Positions 1 to 8,256 of a stretch of DNA of 64,000 bases are shown one piece after another. The stretch comes from Cryobacterium arcticum. Lineage in GTDB: Bacteria; Actinomycetota; Actinomycetes; Actinomycetales; Microbacteriaceae. The position numbers and the translations under genes were made by a program. The stretch lies in contig NZ_QHLY01000009.1 in assembly GCF_003185895.1 (NCBI RefSeq), positions 1 through 64,000 on the forward strand, read 5' to 3'. The stretch's first letter is position 1, and every line of letters starts with the position of its first letter. A model generated the notes under the pieces. That model was not told the DNA's origin, ran no database searches, and worked only from the letters and a program-made list of their open reading frames with translations.

Positions 1-2
1 CC

Positions 3-1493
3 GCGGTTCCGGCGGCCGCGCCGACGGTCGGCGTTCCGGCAGCGACCGCGCCCGCCGGCGCGGGCTGGGCCACCCGGGAGCCCGGCTCCGGGGCTGCCGT
101 CCCGGCCGCCTCCGCGGGAACCGCTGCGTCCTCCGATGCCGCTGAATCCGCTGCATCCACCGATTCCACGTCCGGCACCCGCCCGGCAAACGGCGCGGCC
201 GGGGCCACGTCGTCCACCGGCGCCGGCTCGGCGACACAAACCCCGGCATCCGCTGCGGCGGGGAACGGCGCGGAACCAGCCGCCGAAACCCCGCCACCGG
301 CGGAGCGCGTGGTGCCCGTCGGCCCGGTTACACTCGCCCAGATCAAAGACGCCTGGCCGCAGATTCTGGAAGCCGTCAAGGCCGTCAAGCTCAGCGCCTG
401 GCTCGTCGTGTACACCGCACGCGTGCTCGAACTCCGCGGCGACGACATCCTCGTGCTGTCCTTCCCGAGCGAACAGGACATGCAGGGCTTCAAGGCCCAG
501 CAGGCGCCCGGCCAGGGAGTGAGCGAGTTCCTGCGCGGAGCCATCGTGTCGGTGCTCGGCCTGCGGGTGAAGTTCATCGCCCGCGCCGACTCCGAGGCCT
601 TCCCCGCCGCGCCGACCGATCAGCCGTCCGGCCGCACGTTCACGCCGGCCGCACCCGGCTCGGCCACCCCCGTTACCGGGGCCACGGCAGCCGCCCCCGC
701 TGCACCGTCCAGCGCCGCCGGGTCGACCCCGGCCGCCTCCAGCTCTGCCGGGTCGACCCCAGCGTCGAGCCAGGCCGAGTCCAGCCCGGCACCGTCGGGC
801 ACCGCGCCGACCAGCTCGGCACGCCCAGACGCGGTTCCAACCAGGTCCACCCCCGAAGCCTCCGCGCCGTCGACCGGAGCGTCGGCCTTCGGCGCGGCAT
901 CCGGCAGCACCGGAACCGCACCGGCGCGCGAGTCAGCGACCGCGTCCGGAACGGCGACCGCCACCTTGGCGCCGCCGGCGACCGCCACCGGGTGGGCCAC
1001 CGTTGTCATCCCGGGATCCGCGGCGGCGCTGGCGGCCGCAGAGAGCGCCGCCACCGAACCGGCCGTGATCGCACCCGTCGCCGGGTCTCCACGTGCCGAC
1101 GCTGCAGCGCCAACGACCGCCGCGGCGGTACCGGTCGCCGCTGCCCCGTCCGCAGCCCCGGCGCGGGAGTACGCACCAGAGCCCGACATCGAACCGCCGT
1201 TCGACGACGAACCGCCCGCCTACGACGAGTACCCGCCCGACCCGCAGGCGTTCTCCGCGCCGCCGGAACCCGCGCCGGTCACCCGGTCTGCGCCGCAGTC
1301 CGCCCCGCAGCCGCCCGCCCGCCCGGCGGCCGCGGGCCCGTCCGGTAACGGCCAGGGCGCCCCCGCGCGCCGCGCGCCGGCATTCGCCGAGAAACAGCGC
1401 TACGGTGAGGCCGTCGTGCGTGAGATCCTCGGCGCCACCTTCATCGAAGAGCAGCCGCATGACCCGATCTCGCGACAGAGGAACGATAACTAA
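3..1493 (+). CDS. dnaX: DNA polymerase III gamma/tau subunit, C-terminal part (partial)
   Basis: The reading frame is open from the left edge of the window, so only the C-terminal ~496 residues are present and the AAA+ clamp-loader ATPase domain lies outside. A conserved folded stretch (about 310-585 nt, beginning VGPVTLAQIKDAWPQIL) matches the tau domain that follows the clamp-loader core. It is embedded in long Ala/Pro/Ser/Thr-rich linkers, typical of high-GC actinobacterial DnaX. An acidic stretch rich in D, E and P near 1190-1240 precedes a conserved tail ending at the TAA directly before recR. The dnaX-recR order is a common bacterial arrangement and supports the call. The low-complexity linker explains the many open frames seen on the opposite strand here. 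Confidence 0.85.
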   Translation, partial: AVPAAAPTVGVPAATAPAGAGWATREPGSGAAVPAASAGTAASSDAAESAASTDSTSGTRPANGAAGATSSTGAGSATQTPASAAAGNGAEPAAETPPPAERVVPVGPVTLAQIKDAWPQILEAVKAVKLSAWLVVYTARVLELRGDDILVLSFPSEQDMQGFKAQQAPGQGVSEFLRGAIVSVLGLRVKFIARADSEAFPAAPTDQPSGRTFTPAAPGSATPVTGATAAAPAAPSSAAGSTPAASSSAGSTPASSQAESSPAPSGTAPTSSARPDAVPTRSTPEASAPSTGASAFGAASGSTGTAPARESATASGTATATLAPPATATGWATVVIPGSAAALAAAESAATEPAVIAPVAGSPRADAAAPTTAAAVPVAAAPSAAPAREYAPEPDIEPPFDDEPPAYDEYPPDPQAFSAPPEPAPVTRSAPQSAPQPPARPAAAGPSGNGQGAPARRAPAFAEKQRYGEAVVREILGATFIEEQPHDPISRQRNDN

Positions 1494-2093
1494 ATGTACG
1501 AAGGCATCGTTCAGGAACTGATCGACGAACTCGGCCGCCTGCCCGGCATCGGCCCGAAGTCGGCGCAGCGCATCGCGTTCCACATTCTGCAGACCAAGAA
1601 CTTCGACGTGAGCCACCTGGCGAACGTGCTGCTCGAGGTGCGCGACAAGGTCAAGTTCTGCGAGATCTGCGGCAACGTCTCCGAGCAGGACACCTGCATG
1701 ATCTGCCGCGACCCGCGCCGCAACCCCACCTCCATCTGCGTGGTCGAAGAGGCCAAGGACGTCGTGGCGATCGAGCGCACCCGCGAGTTCAAGGGCCTGT
1801 ACCACGTGCTCGGCGGAGCGATCAGCCCCATCGACGGCATCGGACCCGACGACCTGCGCATCCGTCAGCTGATGACGCGCCTGGCCGACAACACCGTGCA
1901 GGAAGTGATCATCGCCACCGACCCCAACCTCGAGGGCGAGGCCACCGCGACGTACCTGTCGCGTCTCCTCACGACGCTCGACATCAAGGTCAGTCGCCTG
2001 GCCTCCGGCCTGCCCGTGGGCGGCGACCTCGAGTACGCCGACGAGGTCACCCTCGGCCGCGCCTTCGAGGGCCGCCGCACCGTCACCTCCTAG
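1494..2093 (+). CDS. recR: Recombination mediator protein RecR
   Basis: RecR (199 residues, the usual family length) works with RecF/RecO to load RecA on gapped DNA. The sequence shows the N-terminal helix-hairpin-helix ([20 protein letters not shown]), a four-cysteine zinc finger ([18 protein letters not shown], about residues 57-74) and a Toprim domain with the acidic VVEEAKD motif and [14 protein letters not shown]. The ATG abuts the stop codon of dnaX, so the two genes are almost certainly co-transcribed. The start is fixed by homology, with MYEG as the conserved N-terminus. Confidence 0.97.
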   Translation: MYEGIVQELIDELGRLPGIGPKSAQRIAFHILQTKNFDVSHLANVLLEVRDKVKFCEICGNVSEQDTCMICRDPRRNPTSICVVEEAKDVVAIERTREFKGLYHVLGGAISPIDGIGPDDLRIRQLMTRLADNTVQEVIIATDPNLEGEATATYLSRLLTTLDIKVSRLASGLPVGGDLEYADEVTLGRAFEGRRTVTS

Positions 2094-2112
2094 CCCCGGC
2101 CCATCCGCGCTG

Positions 2113-2179
2113 AACTGGTGCTCTTTCGCGACATGTGCGCCCGGTGCGCCGGCAACATCTGTGCGGAATGGCAACAGGT
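2113..2179 (+). repeat. REP-like element, copy 1 (inverted relative to copy at 2893-2958)
   Basis: A 67-bp intergenic segment aligns with the reverse complement of 2893-2958. Both share an exact 21-bp core (2137-2157, starting GCGCCCGGTGCGCC) and similar ends (AACTG...CAACAG). The pair flanks the ArsR-type gene in opposite orientation. The copies have diverged outside the core. Nothing suggests coding. Confidence 0.6.
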
Positions 2180-2208
2180 GCGCCCGTTCCGGTGGTCGAA
2201 CTTACGGA

Positions 2209-2241
2209 ATTACGTACACACTCGTTCTATAAGTACGTAAT
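2209..2241 (+). promoter_or_regulatory. Palindromic operator in front of the ArsR-type regulator
   Basis: ATTACGTAC (2209-2217) and GTACGTAAT (2233-2241) form a perfect 9-bp inverted repeat with a 15-bp spacer, ending 9 bp before the ATG at 2251. A further TTACG half-site lies at 2202-2206. The AT-rich arms stand out against the GC-rich background, and the position overlaps the expected promoter. The likely role is autoregulation by the following winged-helix protein. With so short a gap to the start codon, the mRNA may be leaderless. Confidence 0.6.
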
Positions 2242-2250
2242 ACTAGATGC

Positions 2251-2847
2251 ATGACGTCCCACGGTGATCACGCGAACGAACTCGCCGAACTGCGTGAGCG
2301 GGTCGAGGCGCTCGAACGGGCCGTGCATGCCACTCGCGGCGCCGACGCCGCGCCGGGCCAGACCGATCCGGCTGCCGCGGCTGACGGCGTCGAGCGGGCG
2401 AGCGGCCCTGCGCCCACCACTCCGAACCCCGGCACCGACGTCTTCTGGGCGCTGAATGGCCTCAAGGCGATGGCGCCGGCGCCCGGCGCTGTGCTCTACA
2501 CCGGCAATGTCACTCTGCCCGGAGGGGGACCGGTCGACTGGCAGTACGCGCTCACCACCGACGACATCCTCGCCCGCGACTGGAGTCGCCCGGCCTCAGC
2601 ATCCGCGCTGGCCGCCCTCGGTCACCCGGTGCGACTGCGCTTGCTGCAGGCCATCGGCACCGGCACCGTCGCGGTGGCCGAGCTCGCCGCTCTCGAGGGC
2701 GTCGGCACCACCGGGCAGGTGTATCACCACGTCAACCAGCTGATCGCGGCCGGATGGGTGTACTCCACCTCCCGCGGCCACTACGGCATTCCGCCCGAAC
2801 GCGTGGTGCCGCTCCTCACCGTGATCCTCGCCGCCGGCGGCGTCTGA
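2251..2847 (+). CDS. ArsR-type winged-helix transcriptional regulator
   Basis: This is a 198-residue protein with an N-terminal predicted coiled coil (HANELAELRERVEALERAV), a Pro/Ala-rich linker, and a C-terminal winged helix at about residues 118-195. The latter begins SALAALGHPVRLRLLQAI, a typical ArsR/helix-turn-helix-20 signature, followed by VAELAALEGVGTTGQVYHHV as the recognition helix. No metal-binding Cys cluster is visible, so metal sensing is not supported. The ligand is unknown. It stands alone in its orientation between two REP-like repeats and directly behind a perfect inverted-repeat operator, suggesting autoregulation. Control of the downstream hydrolase at 3030 is possible but unproven. 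Confidence 0.75.
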   Translation: MTSHGDHANELAELRERVEALERAVHATRGADAAPGQTDPAAAADGVERASGPAPTTPNPGTDVFWALNGLKAMAPAPGAVLYTGNVTLPGGGPVDWQYALTTDDILARDWSRPASASALAALGHPVRLRLLQAIGTGTVAVAELAALEGVGTTGQVYHHVNQLIAAGWVYSTSRGHYGIPPERVVPLLTVILAAGGV

Positions 2848-2892
2848 TGCCCATGTCCCCGCCCGCCCCGCCTGCTCCGCAAGCCCGTTCGC

Positions 2893-2958
2893 AACTGTTG
2901 CCCGTGCGGACAACTGTTGCCGGCGCACCGGGCGCCATTGTCCGGAACGGCAACAGTT
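2893..2958 (-). repeat. REP-like element, copy 2
   Basis: This is the inverted counterpart of 2113-2179. It contains AACTGTTGCC at 2893-2902, a second direct copy at 2912-2921, and the inverted form GGCAACAGTT at 2949-2958, so the segment can fold into a large stem-loop. It lies between the regulator and the hydrolase and may also act as a transcription terminator. Confidence 0.55.
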
Positions 2959-3029
2959 AGGCGCAGATCCACCCCCGTGCACCACCCATCGGTCCACACC
3001 GGCCCGCCGCACCCTGACGGAGGTCTCAC

Positions 3030-4118
3030 TTGAATCGCCCCACCCGCATCCGCCTCATCGCCGCCGGCGCCGCCCTCGCGGTGCTCGCCGGGGGAGTGCT
3101 GGCCGCACCGCGGCAACCCACCCTGTCGACGTCGGCGACCGGCGACACCACCCTTGCCCAGCGCCTCGCTGACAAGGCCGCCCTCGAGCCGGGCGCCCGC
3201 GACACCCTCGCCACCGCCATCATCGACGCCGACGGCGTCACCTACGCCGGCCTCGGCGCCGACGAGACCACCGAGTTCGAGATCGGCTCGATCACCAAGA
3301 CCTTTACCGCGCTGCTCCTGGCCCAGGCCGTCGAGCGCGGCGAGGTCACCCTCACCGACCCGGTCGGTCACTACCTCGACCTCGGTGACAGCGCAGCGGC
3401 CGACATCACCCTCGTCGAGCTGAGCACCCACCGGTCTGGCCTGCCGCGCATCGCGACGACCCCGTCGGCGCTTGTCACATCGGTCTGGAGCAGCTACCGC
3501 GGCAACGACCCGTATCCGTACGACCTCGCCACCCTCCAAGAGCACGCCAGGGCGGCCGGGCTCACCGAGCCCGGTACCGTCGCCTACTCCAACCTCGGCG
3601 TCGCCCTGCTCGGCCAGGCCCTCGCCGCCGCGGCCGGAACCGAGTACCCCGCGTTGCTGCAGACCCGCGTCCTTGACCCGCTCGGCATGACCGGAACCTC
3701 GATTGCCACCACGGCGGATGCCCTGCCCACCGAAGCCCGCACCGGTTACACCGCCGCGGGCCGCCCGGCCGCGGCCTGGACCATGGGCGCCTACGCCCCG
3801 GCCGGCGCCATCCGTTCCACCGTCGCCGACATGGCGCGCTACGGCCAGGCGCTGCTCTCGGCCGACCCGGCGCTCGGCGTCGACCCGGCCGCGGTGCTCA
3901 ACCCGCAGGGCCCCGCTGGCGCGGGCCCGCTCATCGGCCTGGCCTGGTTCACCCAGGCGCCCGACGACGGCACCGCCACCTGGCACAACGGCGGCACCGG
4001 CGGCTTCGCGAGCATGATAGCCCTCGACCGGGCAGCCAACCGGGCGGTGATCGTGCTGGGCAACACCGCCACGAGTGTCGATGCCGTCGCCATGCAGATT
4101 TTGGAGGAGAACACGTGA
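3030..4118 (+). CDS. Secreted beta-lactamase-fold serine hydrolase (class C / EstB-like)
   Basis: A 362-residue serine hydrolase of the class C beta-lactamase/D-Ala-D-Ala carboxypeptidase/esterase fold. The start is TTG with a strong ribosome-binding site (GACGGAGGT, 3017-3025). The N-terminus is a signal peptide or anchor (RIRLIAAGAALAVLAGGVLA). All three catalytic motifs are visible: SxxK as SITK (FEIGSITKTF, near residue 89), YxN as YSN (VAYSNLG), and the third motif as WHNGGTGG. The substrate cannot be read from sequence. Peptidoglycan peptides, esters or beta-lactams are all possible in this family. The next gene starts inside its stop codon region (GTGA overlap), so the two are coupled. 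Confidence 0.85.
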   Translation: MNRPTRIRLIAAGAALAVLAGGVLAAPRQPTLSTSATGDTTLAQRLADKAALEPGARDTLATAIIDADGVTYAGLGADETTEFEIGSITKTFTALLLAQAVERGEVTLTDPVGHYLDLGDSAAADITLVELSTHRSGLPRIATTPSALVTSVWSSYRGNDPYPYDLATLQEHARAAGLTEPGTVAYSNLGVALLGQALAAAAGTEYPALLQTRVLDPLGMTGTSIATTADALPTEARTGYTAAGRPAAAWTMGAYAPAGAIRSTVADMARYGQALLSADPALGVDPAAVLNPQGPAGAGPLIGLAWFTQAPDDGTATWHNGGTGGFASMIALDRAANRAVIVLGNTATSVDAVAMQILEENT

Positions 4119-4465
4119 TCGCCTGGATTCCCCTCATCGTGGTCGTGGCCTTCGTGGGCGGCTTCGCCGTGTCCGCGTGGTCGCCCCGCTTCGGCGCCGC
4201 CCGTGACCGGCTGGCCCTGGCGACGGATGGCTTGACCGCCGCCGGCATCCTCTTCGCCAGCCGGGTGCTCGTGGACTGGACAACGGCCACAGTCTTCGCC
4301 TGGTACGCCCTGGTGCTGGTCCTCGCGGCCGCAACCGTGGGCGCCGTGCTCCGCTGGCGCACCCTGCCCCCGCTGAAGGACCCCGCCAAACGCACCAGCC
4401 GCACGTGGGGTGCCGGCTGTGGCCTCGCCATCGTGCTGGTCCTGGTGGGAGTGACGACCCTCTAA
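4115..4465 (+). CDS. Small membrane protein of unknown function
   Basis: A 116-residue protein beginning at a GTG that overlaps the TGA of the serine hydrolase by 4 bp. Three or four hydrophobic segments are visible: the N-terminal IPLIVVVAFVGGFAV, a central stretch around GILFASRVLVDW, FAWYALVLVLAAATVGAVL, and the C-terminal GLAIVLVLVGVTTL. No family is recognised. The coupling suggests a role with the upstream hydrolase. Confidence 0.65.
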   Translation: MIAWIPLIVVVAFVGGFAVSAWSPRFGAARDRLALATDGLTAAGILFASRVLVDWTTATVFAWYALVLVLAAATVGAVLRWRTLPPLKDPAKRTSRTWGAGCGLAIVLVLVGVTTL

Positions 4466-4777
4466 CCGCTGCCGCTCCCGACGCCCGGCCGGCCTGGCCC
4501 GGCAGCACTCATCGGGCCCACTCCACACCGAGCTCACGGAAGGTCGCCTGCTCGGTGACGGCGCGCAGTAGGGCTCTGCGTCCGGCGCACCGGCCGCAGA
4601 AGTCCGCATCGGCAACAGAAGAGCAGAAAAGGGGGTAGCGGGCGGGCGGCAGCGAATCGCACTGGTCATCGGCGCGCTGCGCCCCTAAGCTGAGATAGCG
4701 CTTTCCCGCAGTGGACACAACGGCGTCGACGAACGCTCGCCGGCGGGGAGACACGACGACGAAGCGAGGATATTGCA
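4466..4777. other. 312-bp intergenic region, no gene seen
   Basis: The first ~200 bases show no convincing gene, repeat or RNA. The distal part holds the LacI-type operator-like palindrome at 4692-4707 and presumably the promoter of the oxidoreductase at 4778. An opposite-strand open frame covering most of the gap is not credible (see rejected items). Confidence 0.6.
4692..4707 (+). promoter_or_regulatory. Putative LacI-family operator
   Basis: GAGATAG-CG-CTTTCCC is centred on the CG at 4699-4700. Five of seven positions are symmetric, matching the CG-centred palindromes bound by LacI/GalR regulators. A related site sharing the right-hand CGCTTTCC lies at 9247-9265 in front of the ABC transporter. 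The location 71 bp before the first gene of the sugar block suits a repressor site. No LacI-family gene is in the window. Confidence 0.45.
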
Positions 4778-6124
4778 ATGACGCACATCGAACGTTACGG
4801 ATTGATCGGCACGGGCAGCCGAGCGGGGATGTATATCGGCGCCCTCACCGGCGAGCACTCCGGTATCGCCGAGCTGGTGGCCTGGAGCGACATCAACCCG
4901 GGGCGGGTCGACCTCTACGAGCGGGAACTGCGCGCTCTCGGCGCGAAGGTCCCGGTGCGCTACACCCCCGACCAGTTCGAGGACATGATCCGCACCGAAC
5001 GGCTGGATCGCGTGATCGTCACCACCCCCGACTACACCCACGCCGACTACGTGTCCCGGGCCCTTCGCGCCGGGGCGGATGTGGTGGTGGAGAAGCCGCT
5101 CACGATCAACCCTGCGGGCCTGCGTCAGATCGCGGAGGCGATCGCCGAGAGCGGCAAGGAGGTCATCACGACCTTCAACTACCGGTACAGCCCCCGAAAC
5201 AGCGCGCTGCGCCAGCTCATCGGCAGCGGCGCCATCGGCGACGTCACGTCGGTGCACTTCGAGTGGGCCCTCGACACCGTGCACGGAGCAGACTATTTCC
5301 GCCGCTGGCACCGCGACAAGGCCAACTCAGGTGGCCTGCTCATCCACAAGGCCTCGCATCACTTCGACCTGGTCAACTGGTGGATCGCTGCGGCGCCGGT
5401 GCGGGTCTTCGCGAGCGGCGGATTGCGCTTCTACGGCGCTGAGAACGCCCAGGCACGCGGACTCGGGCGCCGGCCGGAGCGCGGCACCGGCGTCGTCGGC
5501 GATCCGTTTGCGCTCGACCTCGCCAAGGATCCGCGCCTGAAAGAGCTCTACCTCGATAACGAACACTACGACGGCTACATTCGCGACCGCGACGTCTTCG
5601 ACACCGGGATCAGTATCGAAGACAATCTCGCCCTGCTCGTCGACTACGATTCCGGGGCCACGATGAGCTACTCGCTGAATGCCCACAGCCCCTGGGAGGG
5701 CTACCGGGTGACGGTGAACGGCACGGCCGGGCGGGCCGAGCTGGAGGTCGTCGAGCGCGGAGCCGCGCTCATCGAAGACGACGGCACCGTCGTCGTGGAC
5801 CCGAGCGCCACCCCGGAGGGCGCCACCGTCGACCCGGTTCGCCCCAATGGGGAACGTCTCGTGCTGCAGCGGCACTGGGAGGCCGCCCAGGAGGTACCGA
5901 TCCCGGCAGGCATCGGCAGCCACGGCGGCGGGGACGCCTTCCTGCTGCAGCACCTCTTCAACCGCGTGCGGGTCGATGAGCCGTTGGGCCGCGTTGCCGG
6001 CTACGCCGATGGCGTGCGCGCCGTATCGGTGGGCATCGCCGGCAACCAGTCCCTGGCCACCGGGCTGCCGGTGGCCATCAGTGATCTCGCGGTCACACCG
6101 CAGTTGGCCGAGCTGAACCACTGA
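4778..6124 (+). CDS. Gfo/Idh/MocA-family NAD(P)-dependent oxidoreductase
   Basis: A 448-residue sugar or inositol dehydrogenase-type protein. The N-terminal Rossmann motif is YGLIGTGSRAGMYIGAL. The family motif EKPL (VVVEKPLTINPAG, near residue 106) supplies the catalytic lysine region, and the C-terminal alpha/beta domain begins after FNYRYSPRN. The histidine-rich HKASHHFDLVNWW segment (near residue 190) resembles the catalytic H/D region of the family. It is longer than the ~350-residue family norm because of an insertion around residues 220-285. It opens a catabolic gene block and probably oxidises a sugar or sugar derivative imported by the downstream transporter. The exact substrate is unknown. 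Confidence 0.85.
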   Translation: MTHIERYGLIGTGSRAGMYIGALTGEHSGIAELVAWSDINPGRVDLYERELRALGAKVPVRYTPDQFEDMIRTERLDRVIVTTPDYTHADYVSRALRAGADVVVEKPLTINPAGLRQIAEAIAESGKEVITTFNYRYSPRNSALRQLIGSGAIGDVTSVHFEWALDTVHGADYFRRWHRDKANSGGLLIHKASHHFDLVNWWIAAAPVRVFASGGLRFYGAENAQARGLGRRPERGTGVVGDPFALDLAKDPRLKELYLDNEHYDGYIRDRDVFDTGISIEDNLALLVDYDSGATMSYSLNAHSPWEGYRVTVNGTAGRAELEVVERGAALIEDDGTVVVDPSATPEGATVDPVRPNGERLVLQRHWEAAQEVPIPAGIGSHGGGDAFLLQHLFNRVRVDEPLGRVAGYADGVRAVSVGIAGNQSLATGLPVAISDLAVTPQLAELNH

Positions 6125-6178
6125 CCGCCCGGCTGCTGGGCAATCGCTCTGCCGGCAGCTCCAGAGACTGAGCGACGG

Positions 6179-7153
6179 ATGCGAAAATCAATGATGATGC
6201 AACAGGCCCCGCCCGTGAACCGCGATATCGACCTGCGTGGTGAGCAACCGGGCAGGCTCGTCTTCGACCGGGGCGGACTGGTTCTCGCCGAGTACGTGTA
6301 CGAGCCTCAGGACGCACAGCTTGAATCTCCGCGCCCGTACCTGAGCCCGCTCCGCACGCTGGGCGGTGAGGTCGTTTCGCTGTTCCGCCCGCACGATCAT
6401 GTCTGGCACAAGGGCATCGCCTGGTCGCTGCCGGTCGTCGGCGACGAGAACTTCTGGGGTGGCCCGACGTTCGTGCGGGACGAGGGCTACGTGCAGCTCG
6501 CCAACAACGGCACCCAGCAGCATCTCGGCTTTCGCGAGACCAGTGGGGGGTCGCAGGCCAGGGTGCGGGAAAACCTCGACTGGATCACCGAGGCCGGCGT
6601 GCGACTCTTCTCCGAGGAGCGCGAGTTCAGCTGCGAGATCATCGACGACCGGTCCTGGGTGCTGGTCTTCACGACCACCATGCGCAACGAGACCGACGCG
6701 ACCATCAGCATGGGCTCGCCGACCACCCGCGGCCGCGACAACGCCGGCTACGGCGGCCTGTTCTGGCGCGGACCGCGGTCGTTCACCGGGGGAGCCCTGC
6801 ACGCGCCGGGTGGCAGCGGCGGTGAGGAACTGCGCGGCACCCGCGAACCCTGGATGGGCTTCTCAGGCCAGCACGACGGAAGCGGTGCCTGGTCCACCAT
6901 CGTGATGGTCGATGACCCCGCCAACCACGGGTCCCCGCCGCAGTGGTTCGCCCGCACCGAGCTTTTCGCGTCCCTCTGCCCGGCGCCGTTCTTCAGCACG
7001 GAGGTGCCCGTGGCCCCCGGCGAGAACCTCCGTCTGCGCTACGCGGCGGTGATCGCCGACGGCAACAGCGACCACGATGATGCCGCCCAGCTCGCCGCGG
7101 CCGGCCTGGCCGCCCTCACCTCGTTCCCACCGCAGCGGAAGGTTGCCCCATGA
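6179..7153 (+). CDS. DUF6807 (PmoA-like) family protein
   Basis: A 324-residue cytoplasmic protein without signal peptide. The central pattern (SPLRTLGGEVVSLFRPHDHVWHKG, then ENFWGGPTF and HLGF) is typical of the DUF6807 family, often labelled PmoA although unrelated in role to methane oxidation. These proteins commonly occur beside Gfo/Idh/MocA oxidoreductases and glycosidases, as here. The conserved His residues suggest metal or sugar binding, which is inferred. It overlaps the following oxidoreductase by 4 bp (ATGA). The ATG at 6179 has a weak Shine-Dalgarno, and ATGs at 6191 or 6194 are alternatives. Confidence 0.75.
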   Translation: MRKSMMMQQAPPVNRDIDLRGEQPGRLVFDRGGLVLAEYVYEPQDAQLESPRPYLSPLRTLGGEVVSLFRPHDHVWHKGIAWSLPVVGDENFWGGPTFVRDEGYVQLANNGTQQHLGFRETSGGSQARVRENLDWITEAGVRLFSEEREFSCEIIDDRSWVLVFTTTMRNETDATISMGSPTTRGRDNAGYGGLFWRGPRSFTGGALHAPGGSGGEELRGTREPWMGFSGQHDGSGAWSTIVMVDDPANHGSPPQWFARTELFASLCPAPFFSTEVPVAPGENLRLRYAAVIADGNSDHDDAAQLAAAGLAALTSFPPQRKVAP

Positions 7154-8256
7154 CCCCCATCCGTCCGCCCCTCACCGTGGCCATCGTCGGCACCGGGGCG
7201 ATCGCCGGCGAACACGCGCAGGTACTCCTCGCCTACCCGGGCGCCGAGATCGTGGCCGCCGTCGATATCAGCGCCGACAGCGCCGCCGCCTTCGCCGCCC
7301 GCTGGGGCATCCCCGCGACCTATGACACCGTCGATGAATTGCTCGCCGCCGGTCCCGTCGACGTGGTGCACGTGTGCACGCCCTCGGGCTTCCACGCCGC
7401 CCAGTCCATCCTCGCCCTCGACGCCGGGTCGCACGTCGTCGTCGAAAAACCGCCGGCACTGTCGCTGGACGAGCTCGACGCGATGACGGATGCCGCCGCC
7501 CGCAACCACCGCGAGCTCGCCGTGGTGTTCCAGCAACGCTCGGGCTCCGCGGCCGCCCACGTGCACGGCCTGCTGGCCGCCGGCGCGCTCGGGCGCCCCC
7601 TGGTGGCCACCTGCCAGACGCTCTGGTACCGGGAGCCGGCCTACTTCGACGTGCCCTGGCGGGGGAACTGGGACGACGGCGGCGGCCCCACGGTCAGCTT
7701 GGGCATCCACCAGATCGACCTGCTCGCCTGGCTGCTCGGCGACTGGGCCAGTGTTCAGGGACAGCTCTGGCGGGTCGCCCGGGATGTGCAGACCGAAGAC
7801 GTCTCGACGGCCGTGGTCACCTTCGCCAGTGGCGTGGTCGCCTCCGTGATCACCAGCGTGCTCTCGCCGCGCCAGTCGAGCTACATCCGCATCGACACGG
7901 AGAAGGCCACCATCACGGTCGATCACGTCTACGGCCACGGGCACCACAACTGGTCGATCACGCCGGCGCAGCACGTGCACGAGGCCGAGTCCGCCCGCTG
8001 GGCGCTGCCGGCCGTGGAGGTGCCCAGCGGGCACGATGTGCTGCTGCGCGACATCTACGACAGCCTGCAGGCCGGTGTCGCCCTTCCGATCACCGCGCGC
8101 ACCCCCGCGGTGGCCTTCGAGATCGCCACCGCCGTCTACTCCTCGGCCGCGACCAATCGGGTCGTGACACCCGAAACGCTCCGGGACGATCCCGACCGCT
8201 GCCGCAGCTTGGAAAGCCCCGTCACCGTGCTGCGCGACCCGGGCACCAGTGCCTGA
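7150..8256 (+). CDS. Gfo/Idh/MocA-family oxidoreductase (second copy type)
   Basis: A 368-residue protein with the Rossmann glycine motif AIVGTGAIAGEHAQ, the VVVEKPPALSLDEL catalytic-lysine motif (near residue 100) and the C-terminal domain with GGGPTVSLGIHQIDLLAW, where the conserved Gly-Gly and HxxD motif are intact. It differs clearly from the oxidoreductase at 4778, so it probably performs a different step rather than being a recent duplicate. It is coupled to both neighbours, by ATGA at its start and an 8-bp overlap with the glycosidase at its end. Confidence 0.88.
   Translation: MTPIRPPLTVAIVGTGAIAGEHAQVLLAYPGAEIVAAVDISADSAAAFAARWGIPATYDTVDELLAAGPVDVVHVCTPSGFHAAQSILALDAGSHVVVEKPPALSLDELDAMTDAAARNHRELAVVFQQRSGSAAAHVHGLLAAGALGRPLVATCQTLWYREPAYFDVPWRGNWDDGGGPTVSLGIHQIDLLAWLLGDWASVQGQLWRVARDVQTEDVSTAVVTFASGVVASVITSVLSPRQSSYIRIDTEKATITVDHVYGHGHHNWSITPAQHVHEAESARWALPAVEVPSGHDVLLRDIYDSLQAGVALPITARTPAVAFEIATAVYSSAATNRVVTPETLRDDPDRCRSLESPVTVLRDPGTSA

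Noticed and set aside
620..2174. Long open frames on the minus strand opposite dnaX and recR
   Set aside because: They are Ala/Gly/Arg/Val-rich translations of high-GC coding DNA, antisense to well-supported genes, with no domain or ribosome-binding site.
933..2174. Possible RNA gene or regulatory RNA opposite recR
   Set aside because: No structure or promoter distinct from coding bias was visible.
2094..2250. Riboswitch or leader peptide before the ArsR-type gene
   Set aside because: The region is taken up by a REP-like repeat and a DNA palindrome that fits a protein operator better. No known riboswitch core was recognised.
4509..4778. 89-residue minus-strand frame with several cysteines in the 4.5-4.8 kb gap
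   Set aside because: It would start inside the promoter of the oxidoreductase, has no ribosome-binding site, and its cysteines do not form a recognised zinc motif.
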